A stretch of DNA of 64,000 nt, taken from positions 35,975,408 through 36,039,407 of the forward strand of contig CM034599.1 of NCBI GenBank assembly GCA_020091685.1, given 5' to 3'. Made by a program: the position numbers and the translations under genes. Each line of letters opens with the position of its first letter. The stretch's first letter is position 1. The notes beneath the pieces were generated by a model that did not search any database, had not been told where the DNA came from, and saw nothing but the letters and a program-made list of their open reading frames with translations. Shown piece by piece: positions 48,622 through 59,930 of the stretch. This DNA is from Lutjanus erythropterus. Taxonomy: Eukaryota; Chordata; Actinopteri; Lutjaniformes; Lutjanidae.

Positions 48622-49645
48622 TGCTATGTTATGCCCCAGCATGACTCAGTTTCTGAAAAAAAAAAAAAAAGACATTACTTTCCTAATTACTAAACAGCAA
48701 AATTCATTTCAGCATTGAAGTTTAGAACAAACGATTTTGATTTCTGATTGTTTTCACTATCAGAGTTCAGTTGAAGGAGAATCCAAAAATTCAGACACAC
48801 AAGCAAATGAACAAAACATGACTTTAATGTACTTACTGGAAACAAACAAAAGGCGGCTGAGGTGTTCTGGAAAAAGAACAAACTATAAAGTCCAATGAAG
48901 AGTGAAAACGAGAGTCCAAAATGCAGAACAAAAAAACAGGGGAAAGTACACGGGAGCAGACATGGAGACACAGGAATCACTGCAGAAGACCTGACAACTC
49001 AAAGAGGGACCGTTGTGTGTGAATATATACACACTCGACGGCTAATCAGGAGCTGATGAAAACAATCAGAAATTAAAACGGTGGGAAAACATTGGAAGAC
49101 AGGAAGTAAAGACTCAGAAATGGAGAGAGGCAAGAAGTACAAAATAAAACAGGAAATGAATACCACAAAACTCAAACCATGACAGTTTTGGGTGCAACAT
49201 AAATTAAACCAATCAGAGTTGCATAAGCAAACAGGAAGGCTAAAATGGTAAGGAAGTGCAGATTACAGTTATAACCAAAAGCGCTGCGGTTAATCTTCGG
49301 GTCGGGTGGACCGAGTCGTAAAAATGAACATTCTGATTAATAGTGGATGGGTTTGCCGGTGGATGAAATAGGATGAACCATCTCCCCATTAAGAGAGCTG
49401 TGTAAATCTCATATTTTTCTCATATTCTCATATTTTTTTCAGAATAATACAATTCACCACTCAGTAGCATATGTGTATGTGTGTTTTTTTGCATGTATCA
49501 GAGAGAGCACATGTCAGAGTGAGCTTTAAGTGACATCGGTGTCCAATTTGGTCTGGAAAGTTGCAGACTAAGGCTGGATTTTCTTTTACCTGTGCAGGAC
49601 TCTATCTTCTAGGTTCATTAAGCTGTAGGCTGCATTTACCCGTCT
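48622..49645. other. Unassigned intronic sequence
   Basis: An A-run lies near 48656-48670. A 96-codon minus frame (48690-48980) is Phe/Leu-rich with no motif. Confidence 0.45.
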
Positions 49646-49646
49646 T

Positions 49647-49862
49647 GGGGCGGGTGTAGCTCAGGACGAAGAGCTGGTCGTCCACTAATTGGTAGATTGG
49701 TGGTTCGATCACTGGCTCCTGCATGCTGATGTGTCTTTGGGCAAGATACGTAACTCCAAACTGCCCCTGATGGCTGGTCCATCAGCGTATGATTGTGGTT
49801 GTAGAAGTGCGTTGAGTAGTCGACAGACTAGAAAAGTACTAAATAAATGTAAATCTATTTAT
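49647..49862 (+). mobile_element. tRNA-derived SINE
   Basis: RNA polymerase III boxes are visible: an A-box-like TGTAGCTCAGG at 49655-49665 and a B-box GGTTCGATCAC at 49702-49712. The body word TTGGGCAAGATACGTAACTC follows, and the 3' end has GTCGACAGACTAGAAAAGTA with CTAAATAAATGTA, the shape of a fish SINE whose tail resembles a LINE end. It is diverged and has no long poly(A). Confidence 0.82.
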
Positions 49863-50349
49863 CCTAAAGTCTTAAATAGGGTGGGAGGACACTTGAGACA
49901 TGTGGGATGGGACACGTAACATGAATCTATGAGGATGGGGAGCTTAAAAAAGTATTATTTTCTCTATTATGATTTGATTTTATACACCCCACCACCACCA
50001 CTTACATATATCCATATGCAGTTGTGTTCTTTATTAAATTTCAATAAATAAAAAGCGGCAAACCTCCAAACTAGCTCAATCAAAGACTGTAAAACACAAT
50101 TTCATCACTAAATGTTAATGGTGCACGACATCCTCTGTATTTATGCGCAGCAGCCGTAATGCACAACATTATCATAGCACGCAACAAAACAATTTCACAA
50201 CGCCACCGAGGGCGAGATCCACACTGTTAAAAATGCAGCTTGTTGTTTTGAATTTGTGCCTCACGGGGCTGGAAGCACATGTGCAGAGGAAGGGGAAAGT
50301 GGGGTGGGGGGGCGGTATATTGAAATTAAAATCCTGCCTGGGATTATGA

Positions 50350-51240
50350 GCTGAGTCATGCCGAAACTGTGAAAGAATTCAATCTAAGTGTGAGCGGAAT
50401 CTGCATCTCACGCTCTTTTAATTTGACACGCTTCATCGGCTAATCGCCTCCCTGTCAGAAAGATTCCGGGCTGTTTCGAACTCGTTTAATCATCTTTCAA
50501 GAGCCGAAAGGAGCGTTTCACCTATCTCTCCCTCTGTCTCTCTCTCTCTGCTCGCCAGCACTGCTTTTTAAAGGGCGGACTAACAACTGATCTCTCAGGA
50601 CTATTTCCATTAATAACCCCTCCTTCGCTCCGCTGTTTCCCAGTGAGACAGCCTCATAATTAAACTGTGTAAACGCCGCTGCATTAGAGTGAACTAAATA
50701 AAAAGGGCTAAGCATCTCGGCGGTGCAGTTTTTGCTTACACGAGAAGCTTTGGGCCACTTTTCTTTGTGCCAACATGTTTGGAAGCATCTTAATTACCCT
50801 CTGCCTGCGTGTGTTGTTAGCACACGGCATGGAGACGGATTCCCGAGGAGGTCACGTTTGTCTTTTTCCACTTTAATTTAATGAGAGAGACTTTTATAAA
50901 GTAGCTCGACTGTTGATTGTGTGTTCCACACTACGGGCTCACTGGAACGGCACTTTTCCAGCCTCTTCAATTATCAGCAGGCGCCGCAATGATTCAGTCT
51001 CATTTCACCACTGTAGATTATTTTCTGTCAGCACTAGAAACGGCTAATATTTCCATCCCATTAACTCCAAAGCCCATGAAAATGACGGGAGATGATCGAT
51101 GGGTGCGCTGTGGACATCACTCTTGCAGACGCAGACAAGAGCATCTATAAACTCTCTGACCGACCTGCTGGAACTATTAGGGAGACCTCGCTGGGATAAT
51201 GATGCATGAGAAGTAATTAAGAAGGGATCATGGAAATTAG
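50350..51240. promoter_or_regulatory. Candidate conserved noncoding / enhancer block
   Basis: About 900 bp with none of the mobile-element words that fill the neighbourhood. Balanced composition, retained CpGs and several homeodomain-type TAAT/ATTA cores occur, for example AGCATCTTAATTACCC (about 50786), ATGAGAAGTAATTAAGAAGG (about 51207) and CTCATAATTAAACTGTG (about 50654). Open frames (50518-50715 minus, 50917-51150 plus) have no protein motif. This is inferred from composition only, with no alignment. Confidence 0.35.
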
Positions 51241-51603
51241 TTTCTTTCTTTATCTGTCAAACACGTTAAACTCATGACAGACTGCAGCAGGGACCAAAGA
51301 AACTGCTTGTGCTGCAACTTTGTCTTCAGTCCCCAGTGCAAGTGTACATTTATTTAATGTACATTCATTGCATTTAATTATATATATGGTGCATGCTGTG
51401 TGCTTCATTAAATCGATTTGTCAGGTGGTGTGTTTGCAAATGAGCTGCTGTATGGCACATTCAACTGAACTGGTTCAAACTGCTGGCCCACAACCAAAAA
51501 AACAAGTTTATAAAGTGTGGAGATCCTCACAATCCAAAAAATTATTTAGGATAGCAGTCGTTTAAGTGCTTTAAATTGGAAGGTGGCTGTCCCGAACCCT
51601 GAT

Positions 51604-52460
51604 TAGAGCCACAACAATTAATCATCTATTTTGATAACAGATTAATGAGTTTCGGTGATCTTTTTAAGAAAAACATCAAACATTTTCTGATTTCAGCTTC
51701 TTAAATGTAAAGAATTTTTGATTTCTTTATTTCTCTATGACAGTAAACTCAATATCTTTGGCTTCTGGACAAAACAAAACATTTGGAGACGTCATCGTGG
51801 ACTTTGGGAAACAGCGATCGACATTTTCCACATGTTTCCAGACCCTCCAGGAAGTTGCAATGTTGCGATCGCAACAATCAATGCAGGTTCAGCCAAAAAC
51901 TGTGAATTTTGCATGACCTTGCAATTTTGTCCAATCACCGCAACTTTTCTGCAAATTTGACCACTGATTGTAGTTTCCTGTGTGTTCCAGCAATCATAGC
52001 AGACCGCCACATTGAAATCATACATGTACGCCTCAATGAACTAGCTCAGTGTTTTATTATTTACTGTTTTGTTTTGTTTTTTTTCCATTTTGTCACAGAT
52101 ACTGAAGAGATTTATCATTGTTATTGTCATTTATCAACGCTCTATACAATATATATATAGTTGCCTTTGATTTGTAATGAATTATACAAAAACAATTACG
52201 AATTAAAAAATAGCAACTTTTTTTTCCAATTTCACTTGTTCACACAAGAAACACCTAAAAACATCACAATCAGTATTGCAATTTTTTAGAAAAGCTGCTG
52301 TGAAATCAGGTACTTTAGGCCACAACAATCACAAAAAAAGCTTGTGAAATCATGGAGGGGCTGATTGTCTCACATTTTATAGGCAAACAACTATTAATTT
52401 ATTAACTGAGAAAATAATTGACTGATTAACTGATTATAAAAATAATTAGTTGCAGCCCTA
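51604..52460. mobile_element. GGCTGCAAC-type hAT MITE, second copy, interrupted
   Basis: The left end TAGAGCCACAACAATTAATC and right end ATAATTAGTTGCAGCCC plus TA are an inverted pair related to the copy at 30254-30712. Shared interior words include TCAGCTTCTTAAATGT, AAACTCAATATCTTTGG and GGACAAAACAAAACATTTGG. It is split by a foreign 525-bp element at 51839-52363. Confidence 0.82.
51839..52363. mobile_element. CAGACCCTCCAGGA-type MITE nested in the 51604-52460 element
   Basis: The left end CAGACCCTCCAGGAAGTTGC and the reverse complement of the right end CAGCCCCTCCATGATTTC form a terminal inverted repeat. The interior has TTGCAATGTTGCGATCGCAA and ACCTTGCAATTTTGTCCAAT. Host MITE words are contiguous on either side. 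I could not read a clean target duplication. Confidence 0.75.
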
Positions 52461-52514
52461 ATGAAAATGACACCATTTAATTTTTTCTTTGTAAATCATG
52501 TATCTATATGTAAA

Positions 52515-52870
52515 AAGTGATGTCCCTCATTTTCATGTCACTACTAAGTTTGAGTCCGTGGGCGGAGACTGGTTTTAGCCACACCCCTCCACTTCTGATC
52601 AGGAAGTACGTCTGTTTCCCTTTCTCTCATGGCTGCATGGTGAGGAGATAGATGCCATCATTTTTTTCAGTAAATGTGTTTCAAAAGTCTGAAAATCAAA
52701 TCCAATCATCAATCAAATAACTTTAAGGAACGTCATTACCAAACACATATTTTCTGCAATTTAGCAAACTTTTTGGGGGTTTTATTACAGAATATTTACG
52801 TGTGTGCAGCTGCTCAGAGCTGTGCTGTTAACCATGTGCTGACCAGCATCTTTGAGATTAAGAGAGTAAT
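52515..52870 (-). repeat. Dispersed family G, minus-strand copy
   Basis: Its reverse complement aligns with 11085-11425: GATTTTCAGACTTTTGA, GCAGCCATGAGAGA, TCCTGATCAGAAGT and GGGGTGTGGCTAAAA in the same order. Confidence 0.75.
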
Positions 52871-52879
52871 GGCATAATT

Positions 52880-53440
52880 GTATCAGCAGTGACAAAATGA
52901 AACTTAATCCAATATTTGAGACAAATGTACAAAACTTTCACCCAGTTTTGCTAATCAAAAGTATTTTAGCATAAATTTCAAGTCAATGAAAATTCTGTAA
53001 TTGTTTGAATTACAGCTGAAATACAACACTTCTAAAACTGCCACTACTAAAAAAACATGACGATGATGTTTCAGTTGTGACAAAAGTGGTTTGGGTGTTA
53101 AAAAAGGGAGCACTTAATTCTTTATTTGGAGGAAATAAACTAATAAACTAATAATTTTAGCCCAGTTACAAAAATTATGAGTATGTTGTTAAACTCCATG
53201 TCATCTAACTTCTGTAATGTGACAAGTACTAGCTGAAATATAACAAACTAAAATTATTACATGTCAGTATTGACAAAGTAACACTTAATTCTTCATTTAT
53301 GGGAAATAAACACAATTTTTATTATAATTCCAGAGTATTTTAGTATAAACACCATGTAATTTAAAATTCTATATTGCGACTTTTTAAATACCAACTGGAA
53401 CATAACACTTCTAAAATCACCACTGAACCATGGGATGTTT
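52880..53440. repeat. Diverged tandem repeat, three units of about 185-190 bp
   Basis: Units begin near 52885, 53075 and 53265. Each has, in order, a GACAAA block, ACTTAAT, GGAAATAAAC or a variant, an AGTATTTTAG(C/T)ATAAA or AGTATGTTGTTAAA block, a (C)ATGTCAAT/ATGTAATTT block, an AATTCTGTAAT/AATTCTATAT block, then CTG(A/G)AA(T/C)ATAACA and TAAAA-ACC. Unit 1 and unit 3 agree best near their ends (ACAACACTTCTAAAA versus ATAACACTTCTAAAA). No related sequence was noticed elsewhere in the window. Confidence 0.7.
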
Positions 53441-53444
53441 TGTC

Positions 53445-54140
53445 AAAAATAAAATATATCAAATTATCAACTAAGACTTTATTATAGTGATTGGTTCACT
53501 GTATATCAATACTAATGAATCCTTAACTTTTAAATCTGTATGATTGATTTTATGTCCTTTACAAAGAAAAACTGAATTCAAAATACAACGAATCTCAAAA
53601 ATGATGCTTATACTGGCTTCATAAAATCCACGTGTCAGGTTGTGTTTTGCGACTGAGCTGCTGTACATGTTTGCTGAGAGCTAGTAAACAGCGACATGTT
53701 CTTTGTGTGAGTTCAGAGTGATACAATCTGAACCGGAGGGCAGCTACTCGTACTCACACTGAGCTCCAGTGCTTCACTAATCCTCTCCTTCAAAAATCAA
53801 TATTTGCAAAGGTCAAACAGAGCAGGCATGGAAAATGCAGATTAGCTCGTCAATAGCTGACACGCTCTCCTACACCCACATGCTACGAGCTGGTGATGAG
53901 CTGATGAAACCGTGCGAGTGGTGGGAGGTGAAACCGCTCAAGGTCTGCAAAATGTTAACTTGAAGGCCCCGTGAGGTTACCTTGGGAAAAATAAAAAGAT
54001 CTGACTCAACAGGCAGATAGCAACTTACTATTCAAGCTCATTCAAAGTGTGAGGATATTTCAAACGTGACTGCTTTGGTCCTATTTATTTGTTTGTCTGA
54101 TATCAACAGAATACCTCCACTCGATCTTCTGTCATTGACT
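53445..54140. other. Unassigned intronic sequence
   Basis: No exon or mobile element is recognised. 53700-53960 is of balanced composition. Confidence 0.45.
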
Positions 54141-54144
54141 GGCA

Positions 54145-54805
54145 GCTGATGATGCATCCTGCTGACTCTAGTGACCCCCTGACTTTTCCACTGACACCAC
54201 AGTAAGGTTGACATGCCTGGCAATATCAAGGTATGACAGTATACCAAGATATTTAGACACCCTGAAGTTATGATTTTCAATCCCATCATTGTGAATAAAG
54301 TTATCTGAAACATAGAAGGTGTAACATTTCTTTGTGACATATAGTCAAATCAATGTTGAATTCAGAAGCGTTGGATGTTGCATAATCAGTGCCACAAAAC
54401 ATGATAAATGTAAGCACAGAAAACAAGTATGATTTTATAATTAATAGTTTAATTGTGGTGAAAACTGGGACAGTTTGGTAGTGAAGGTTGAAAACCAGGA
54501 CATTCTAGTGTTTTACTATATTTGTCTGGACTTGGGACACATCCTGAGGACATTCCCGGACACATCAGGATGTCTGGTCATTGTAATTTTTACGCTAATC
54601 TGCAAATGTTAGCACACTAATATCTTAAACTAAAAAAGTGAATATGGTAAACATTATACCTGTTTATCATCGACATATTAGCAATGTCATTGTGAGCATG
54701 TTAGCATGATGATGTTAGCATTTAGCACAAAACAACACTGTCCAGTCCAGCCACCAGCATGGCTGTAGACTTCTAGCATGGCTGTAGATCTGGCCATTGG
54801 TTCTA
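54145..54805 (+). repeat. Dispersed family B, copy 4, interrupted
   Basis: ATGCATCCTGCTGACTCTAG, CCCCTGACTTTTCCACTGAC and GGTTGACATG (54150-54215) match the middle of the family. The tail (54575-54805) has ACGCTAATCTGCAAATG, GTGAGCATGTTAGCATGATG, TTAGCATTTAGCACAAA and CAGCATGGCTGTAGAC. The 54220-54570 part in between is foreign to the other copies. Confidence 0.6.
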
Positions 54806-54904
54806 CCAGTTATAATAACATTATACACACTAAATTAACTGCTGAGATCTCTGAACATAGTGGTGACAATGAAGTAAGACAGGGGAAGAACAGCTGAACA
54901 ATGT

Positions 54905-55240
54905 TTGTGGACGTCACACCTGCCAACCCCCCTGATTTCCATTGCCCTCTCCCTATTTCCTCAGTTCTCCTGTATTTCTCCTGATAAATTACCCAATTTA
55001 TGACCATTTTTTTCATTTTCTTCATAACAACCTGTTTCAGTCACTGTGCAGTGTGTAGTGACATGGACAACAGCACAGCTACACCAAACCAGGCTCTCTT
55101 GAAAGAAGAATTCCTGCTTTTGAAGGAAACTTTTAAAGGAAAGACACGTGCATTTTGTAAAATCTGTCGCATCAAGTTTCTGTTAGGGGCAGGGCAAAAA
55201 ATAAATGAATGGAAAAAAAAGGGTGAGTAAATTCACGCCA
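54905..55240 (+). pseudogene. DNA-transposon remnant encoding a zinc-finger start
   Basis: A frame starting at the ATG at 55063 reads MDNSTATPNQALLKEEF, and later KGKTRAFCKICR followed by IKFLLGAGQKINEW, then a stop at 55228-55230. The spacing C-x2-C then F-(S/L)-(I/L)-G-x-G-x-K resembles the N-terminal zinc finger of fish hAT-like transposon proteins, where His ligands would follow; here they are lost. The upstream words CACACCTGCCAACCCCC and CTCCTGTATTTCTCCTG match the leader of a remembered fish element. It is not a host gene. Confidence 0.5.
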
Positions 55241-55574
55241 GACGTGCAGCTTGTTTCACAACAGTTAAAAGTAAAATTAAAAGTCGTTGCAGTGTACTTA
55301 TTACTTTGTTGTTTTCCATTCTTTAAAAGTCATCAAAATGCAGGAAACAAAGTCTATGAAACTCAAATGTTTTGGTTTTTGAATCCTGCCTCTTTTTGAG
55401 GCCTGACATTTAAGTTCATCACAATCAAAACCAAACTTAAAGAAATATGATATAAAAAGTTGGAAATATTCTTTAACTGGAGCTTTTCAAACATTTCTAG
55501 TATTTAAATGTTAAAAATCAGGCAAATGTATGCAATTATTAATTCAGAGAATGAAATAAGCTAAAATAAAAAGA

Positions 55575-55740
55575 CCCAGATAAGAAGACCCAGTGTGGGT
55601 TGAAACCAGTCGGCGTTCTTTTGTGATGTTTAACTGTGATATGCCCCAACTAATAAAGGTTTTTAGATTACATCCTTGGCTCTGTGCAAGTGTGCCTGAA
55701 GTAAACCCAGTGGCTTCCTCTTTTTTCTAAATAGAATATA
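55575..55740 (+). repeat. Possible retroelement tail
   Basis: GAAGACCCAGTGTGGGTTGA, AACCAGTCGGCG and AATAAAGGTTTTTAGATTAC occur in the order of a fish repeat tail of the kind that reads ...gaaacc-gtcggcg...ttaaagg. One copy here. Confidence 0.3.
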
Positions 55741-56693
55741 ATGATTGTGAAGTCCTGGCAGAGGTGCCGTCCAGCTCAATGCAGTATCACATAGATTGAA
55801 TTCTACACTCTGACTACTGGTAAAAATTAGTTTTCACTCTCTCAAAGAAGTTTTCTGTTGAATAGCAACAGAAATTTGATTATATGGAGAATCAATAACA
55901 CCCTTAACAGTACAAAAGTGCCTTTAAAAAAATCCTAATGTTTTAATTACATAAAAAAGTTCTCATTGGCAGTCCCACAGTGGGAGCAGAAATATTCTCT
56001 GTGGTGGAGTGAAACAGCCTCTCTGCCTGCAGAAGCAGAAACATAATGCCAAAGAGGGAGTTTGGGGAAACATTTTATTTAGAGCTTTGATATTTTCAGC
56101 ATTTTTAACTGAACGCAAACACAAGCTTTTACATATCTGTGAAAAGGCTGCGCATGCATATCTGTGCTTTTGTGCAGACACATGCTTCACCGAGCATCTG
56201 GTGCCTGGTGTCAGGTGTCAGGAATAGTGTGCAAGCAAACATCCGAAGCAACTTTAGAAAGATTTTCCATTTCATTTTTTTGCCATGATTTGTACTTTTC
56301 TTATTCCATCTGCATCGTGGGTAATATATTCAGGGAGAGGAGGAGAATCACACATTTGAATATTATTGTCATTATCCCAGTGCTACATGAAGGGAATAGT
56401 TTGTGAGATTTATACAAATTACACTTTCGACATTCTAATAACTTGACTTATTAGATAATTTACTTATAAACAGGATATTATCATTTACTCTCATGTGGCT
56501 AACTTTTAGTTATTTAACTTTTAGGCTACTGTAGGGAGCGTCTGCAGAATTAATGCCAGCATAAAACATTCTAAATCTTCTTCTAGATCTTCGCTAAAGG
56601 AATATTACTGCATTTATTTTATTTGAGTGAGTGAATCCCCTCGGGCTGGGGCGACTTATTGCTGCCATCAATGTCAGTGTCCCAGTGGGTAAC

Positions 56694-56810
56694 ATGCCGC
56701 GCCCGGTCAAAGCAGGGATTCCCCACGAGTATTTTAGACAGAGACCCAACAATGCAGTGTTCTGTAAGCTCTGCAGATTGCTGGCTTATCAAAGCAGTGC
56801 AATGTATTAA
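56694..56810 (+). pseudogene. BED-type zinc-finger fragment of a hAT-like transposon
   Basis: A 38-codon frame reads MPRPVKAGIPHEYFRQ, then NNAVFCKLCRLLAYQ and stops. The aromatic -EYF- followed some ten residues later by C-x2-C is the first half of a BED finger; the His ligands are gone. It lies 20-30 bp before family H copy 2, so both may belong to one decayed hAT element. Confidence 0.4.
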
Positions 56811-56829
56811 TTGAAATAGTGTGTATTAA

Positions 56830-57240
56830 GAGCCATTTGAAGCCGTTAATCACAGTCCAAAATTGCCAAATCTTATTTTAAATGCAGCTATGTGTCACTT
56901 TGTGCCATGCAATACAAACATTGCACGGTTCTAGAAGACTAAACTCACTAAATGCTTCAACTTTCCAGACCAAAAAGGATCACAGACTCTCAGGGTAAAC
57001 CATGTCATTTACCCGGAGCCAAGCTGACACCCTGCTATACAGTGTGGCTAACGTTAGCAGTGCTAGCAGCAGCAGCAGCTGCTCTGCTTGCAGGTTAATG
57101 TCTGTGTCTGTGCTGAATGCAGTTACACATTTCTCCAGCTGAGTGGATATATATCGATTTATTCTGTCACAGCCTACATTCAACCTTACTTTCATTTTCT
57201 TGATTAAAACACTGCCAAACCGTGCTGGTTGTACGAATTG
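56830..57240 (+). repeat. Dispersed family H, copy 2
   Basis: Aligned to 15190-15545. The stretch with GCTAACGTTAGCAGTGCTA, CAGCTGCTCTGCTTGCAGG and TGTGTCTGTGCTGAATG is nearly identical in the two copies although they lie some 41.7 kb apart. The flanks differ. Confidence 0.75.
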
Positions 57241-57787
57241 TCATCTGACCGACTTTGCTGATAAAACGTCCAGGGTTACATGGGACATCCAGGCATTCAG
57301 GCTGGGCGAGAGGGGCTTCCGTCTGGCCGTGGCGGGCGGATGCATAACACTTTAGAGGCAACAGTTAACTGGCATATTACATGAATAAAATATTGATAAA
57401 TAGTTTAACTGACTAGTGTTTCTGGTGCCAACTAGTGAGGGTGGCAACAATTAAGCATACAGTCAGCTAATTGCACACATCACTGTACTGGACTGTTACA
57501 AACAAGTCTGTCATTCAGCTGTAGTATGTCAGTACAGTCAGTAGTAATGCAGCACAGCAGAATAGTCTAGTTAGTTGCCTAAATACTGGAAAGTAAATAA
57601 AAACTTCTGTTATCCTACATGAATACAAGCTGATCATACTGATTAGTGTTAAACATTAACAGTGAAGTATTGCTAAAAGCTTTTCAGATTGCAGTTAAAT
57701 TCATTGAAATAACGGTTCAGGTTTGGTCCAAAACTGCAGAATGAATTTCGGGGCTTGATAGAGAATGAGTGGTTTAGTAGAGAGCAG

Positions 57788-57975
57788 TGGTGGAATGTAA
57801 CAAAGTACATTTACGCATGTACTGTACTTCAATACAATTTATAGGTACTTGTACATTACTTGAGCATTTTCTGTCTTTTTGGCTCCTCTACACTTCAGAG
57901 GGAAATATTGTTCTTCACTTCAACTCCGCTGCATTTATTATTTCACAGCTACAGTTACTTTTGAAATCAATATTT
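57788..57975 (+). mobile_element. End of a CAGTGGTGGAATGTAAC-type MITE
   Basis: CAGTGGTGGAATGTAACAAA, GTACATTTACGCATGTACTG, TTCAATACAATTTATAGGTA and AGAGGGAAATATTGTTCTTC run in the order of a very common fish MITE terminus. The other end is not found. Confidence 0.6.
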
Positions 57976-57979
57976 TAAA

Positions 57980-59695
57980 ATATTTAAATATTTAAAATAC
58001 ATAAAACTGAAAGTGCTCACAAAAAATGAGACCAAAGATTCACTGACAAAAACTAGACTGTAATGTCTTCAGTTTTAGAGAAATACTTTCAATAACCAAA
58101 TCATTTTATATTTTTATTTTTGTCATAAGACCAAGATTAAATCAAAAACTGGTGCTAAAATTAAAACAACCTTTCAGTCTGAATCTTACCAGTTTAATTA
58201 GTCATTGGTAATATTCATGGTAATATTGGGGTAATTCTGTACCAAGGTATCCTCAGCTTGTTAGACAGCTGGCTGACCATCAGATTACAGAATTCATGCT
58301 CTCGAATGAATATATTTTTTAAAAAAATCACTGCCATGCCTATTTTTAACTCAACCACAGCTCTTTTGCCCTTTAAATTCACCCTTTAGGCAACTTCACT
58401 CCAATGAACTGCAAACCACCTACATTTACTGTATCTGAGCCAAAGCTGCTCAGCGTCACATTTCACTGTTCATCTGACTGAAGCATCAGTCTGCATTTCT
58501 GCATTTATGATCCTGTGTTTTTCACTTAAGATGAAAGGCCGTCGTCATCTGATGGCAGCAACATGATTTTCACTCTGCCCTCTTGATGCCCAGTAGGTAC
58601 ATCGTAGTGTACATTCACCCCGAATGACACACGGAGGCCTGATGGGAAACAACATGCAAGTGCTGGAAACTGGGGGAGGCTGAGGATGAGACAGTCATGC
58701 AGGCACCCTGGAGGGCAGATGAGCCAAGTGCAGTTATTAGGCCCTGTGGTCTCCTCCACGCGTCCAAAGCTTCATACATATTCAACAGCCTGATTGGACT
58801 GCTGAATGTGGGAATACAGCAAACAAAACACTCAGGACTGGGCTGAGACAGTGACTCGCATCGCTATACTGCACAGCAAAAAGATATAAAATGGGTTTGA
58901 TTTTCTTGGCCGACATTATTTAGTCTTTTGCTCACTGTCAGAGGTTGTCTGGAGGAGTCATTGCAAGGGGGCAATAAGAATCATTTTTCTAAACATGGAC
59001 CAAATCCCAATGTCCACCCTCACAGACTCAGACTTTGAGGCACGTTCCTGATAAGTCCACGAGAGCTCAGGGCAGTCTCACTGTCAGATCGTCAAGACCA
59101 CGAGGGCTCTCGCTTTCCATAAGTCTGCATTCCTGCAGACTTTGCCTGAGGGAGTTACCCACAGGTCATAGTGTTGCAATGTTAAACACGGGGGAAGCCC
59201 TGAAGCATTAAAACAAAAGGAAAACAACACGGGAGGAGCTGATGTTTTGACAAAAATGAATAAATTGATTATTTGAGTGTTTTACGTGGTTGACCCAGAT
59301 TAAAACATTTCAGGACTGAGGCAAATAAATCAGGCAATAAAATGAAGCAAAACCTCAAAAAATAAAAATAAATACTAATAATGGAACAGATGAAACACGT
59401 TGAGAATAAAATGTGTGTTAGAATTAATAAAAGGGTTTAATGCTCAAGGGGTGACAATAGGATTGGGCCATGGACAACAATAAGATGTAATGTCATGTCA
59501 CCTGCCAGTCCACAACACCGGCTTCCCTGCTGCTATTGTATTACACATATTATACAGTGCATAACAACGTGTGGCCTTAATGTGAATGCAACATAAGCAA
59601 ACAACCAAACAACGTCCTCCACATTTTTTGTTCAAATGTTGCTAAATGCTGATTCAAACCAGATAGACACCATGATGCAACACGAGTCCATTAGT
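57980..59695. other. Unassigned intronic sequence
   Basis: A 77-codon minus frame (58526-58759) has no motif. 58980-59160 is GC-richer. No mobile-element end is recognised. Confidence 0.45.
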
Positions 59696-59699
59696 TATT

Positions 59700-59930
59700 G
59701 TTGCAGTTTGTTGAGGCCAGTGTTGGCAGAGGGCACGAAGCTCTTACTGTAGCGTGCTTTTGTACAGATCAGAGATCTGTACCTGTGGCCGGATGGGAGT
59801 AGAGTGAAGCACGAGTTCATGGCTGGGGTCACGTTGTATTGTGAGTGCTTTGCGTGTTATGGCAATGTCAAAGAGGGATAGGAGGTTGAGAGTAGGGATG
59901 ATTGTAGAGGCACTGGGCCCTATTTAGATG
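59700..59930. repeat. Possible LINE-derived fragment
   Basis: CGAAGCTCTTACTGTAGCG, CAGATCTGTACC-like words and GGCCGGATGGGAGTAGAGTG resemble a GC-rich fish LINE segment (aaagctcttc...ggccggagggcagcag). Weak. Confidence 0.3.
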
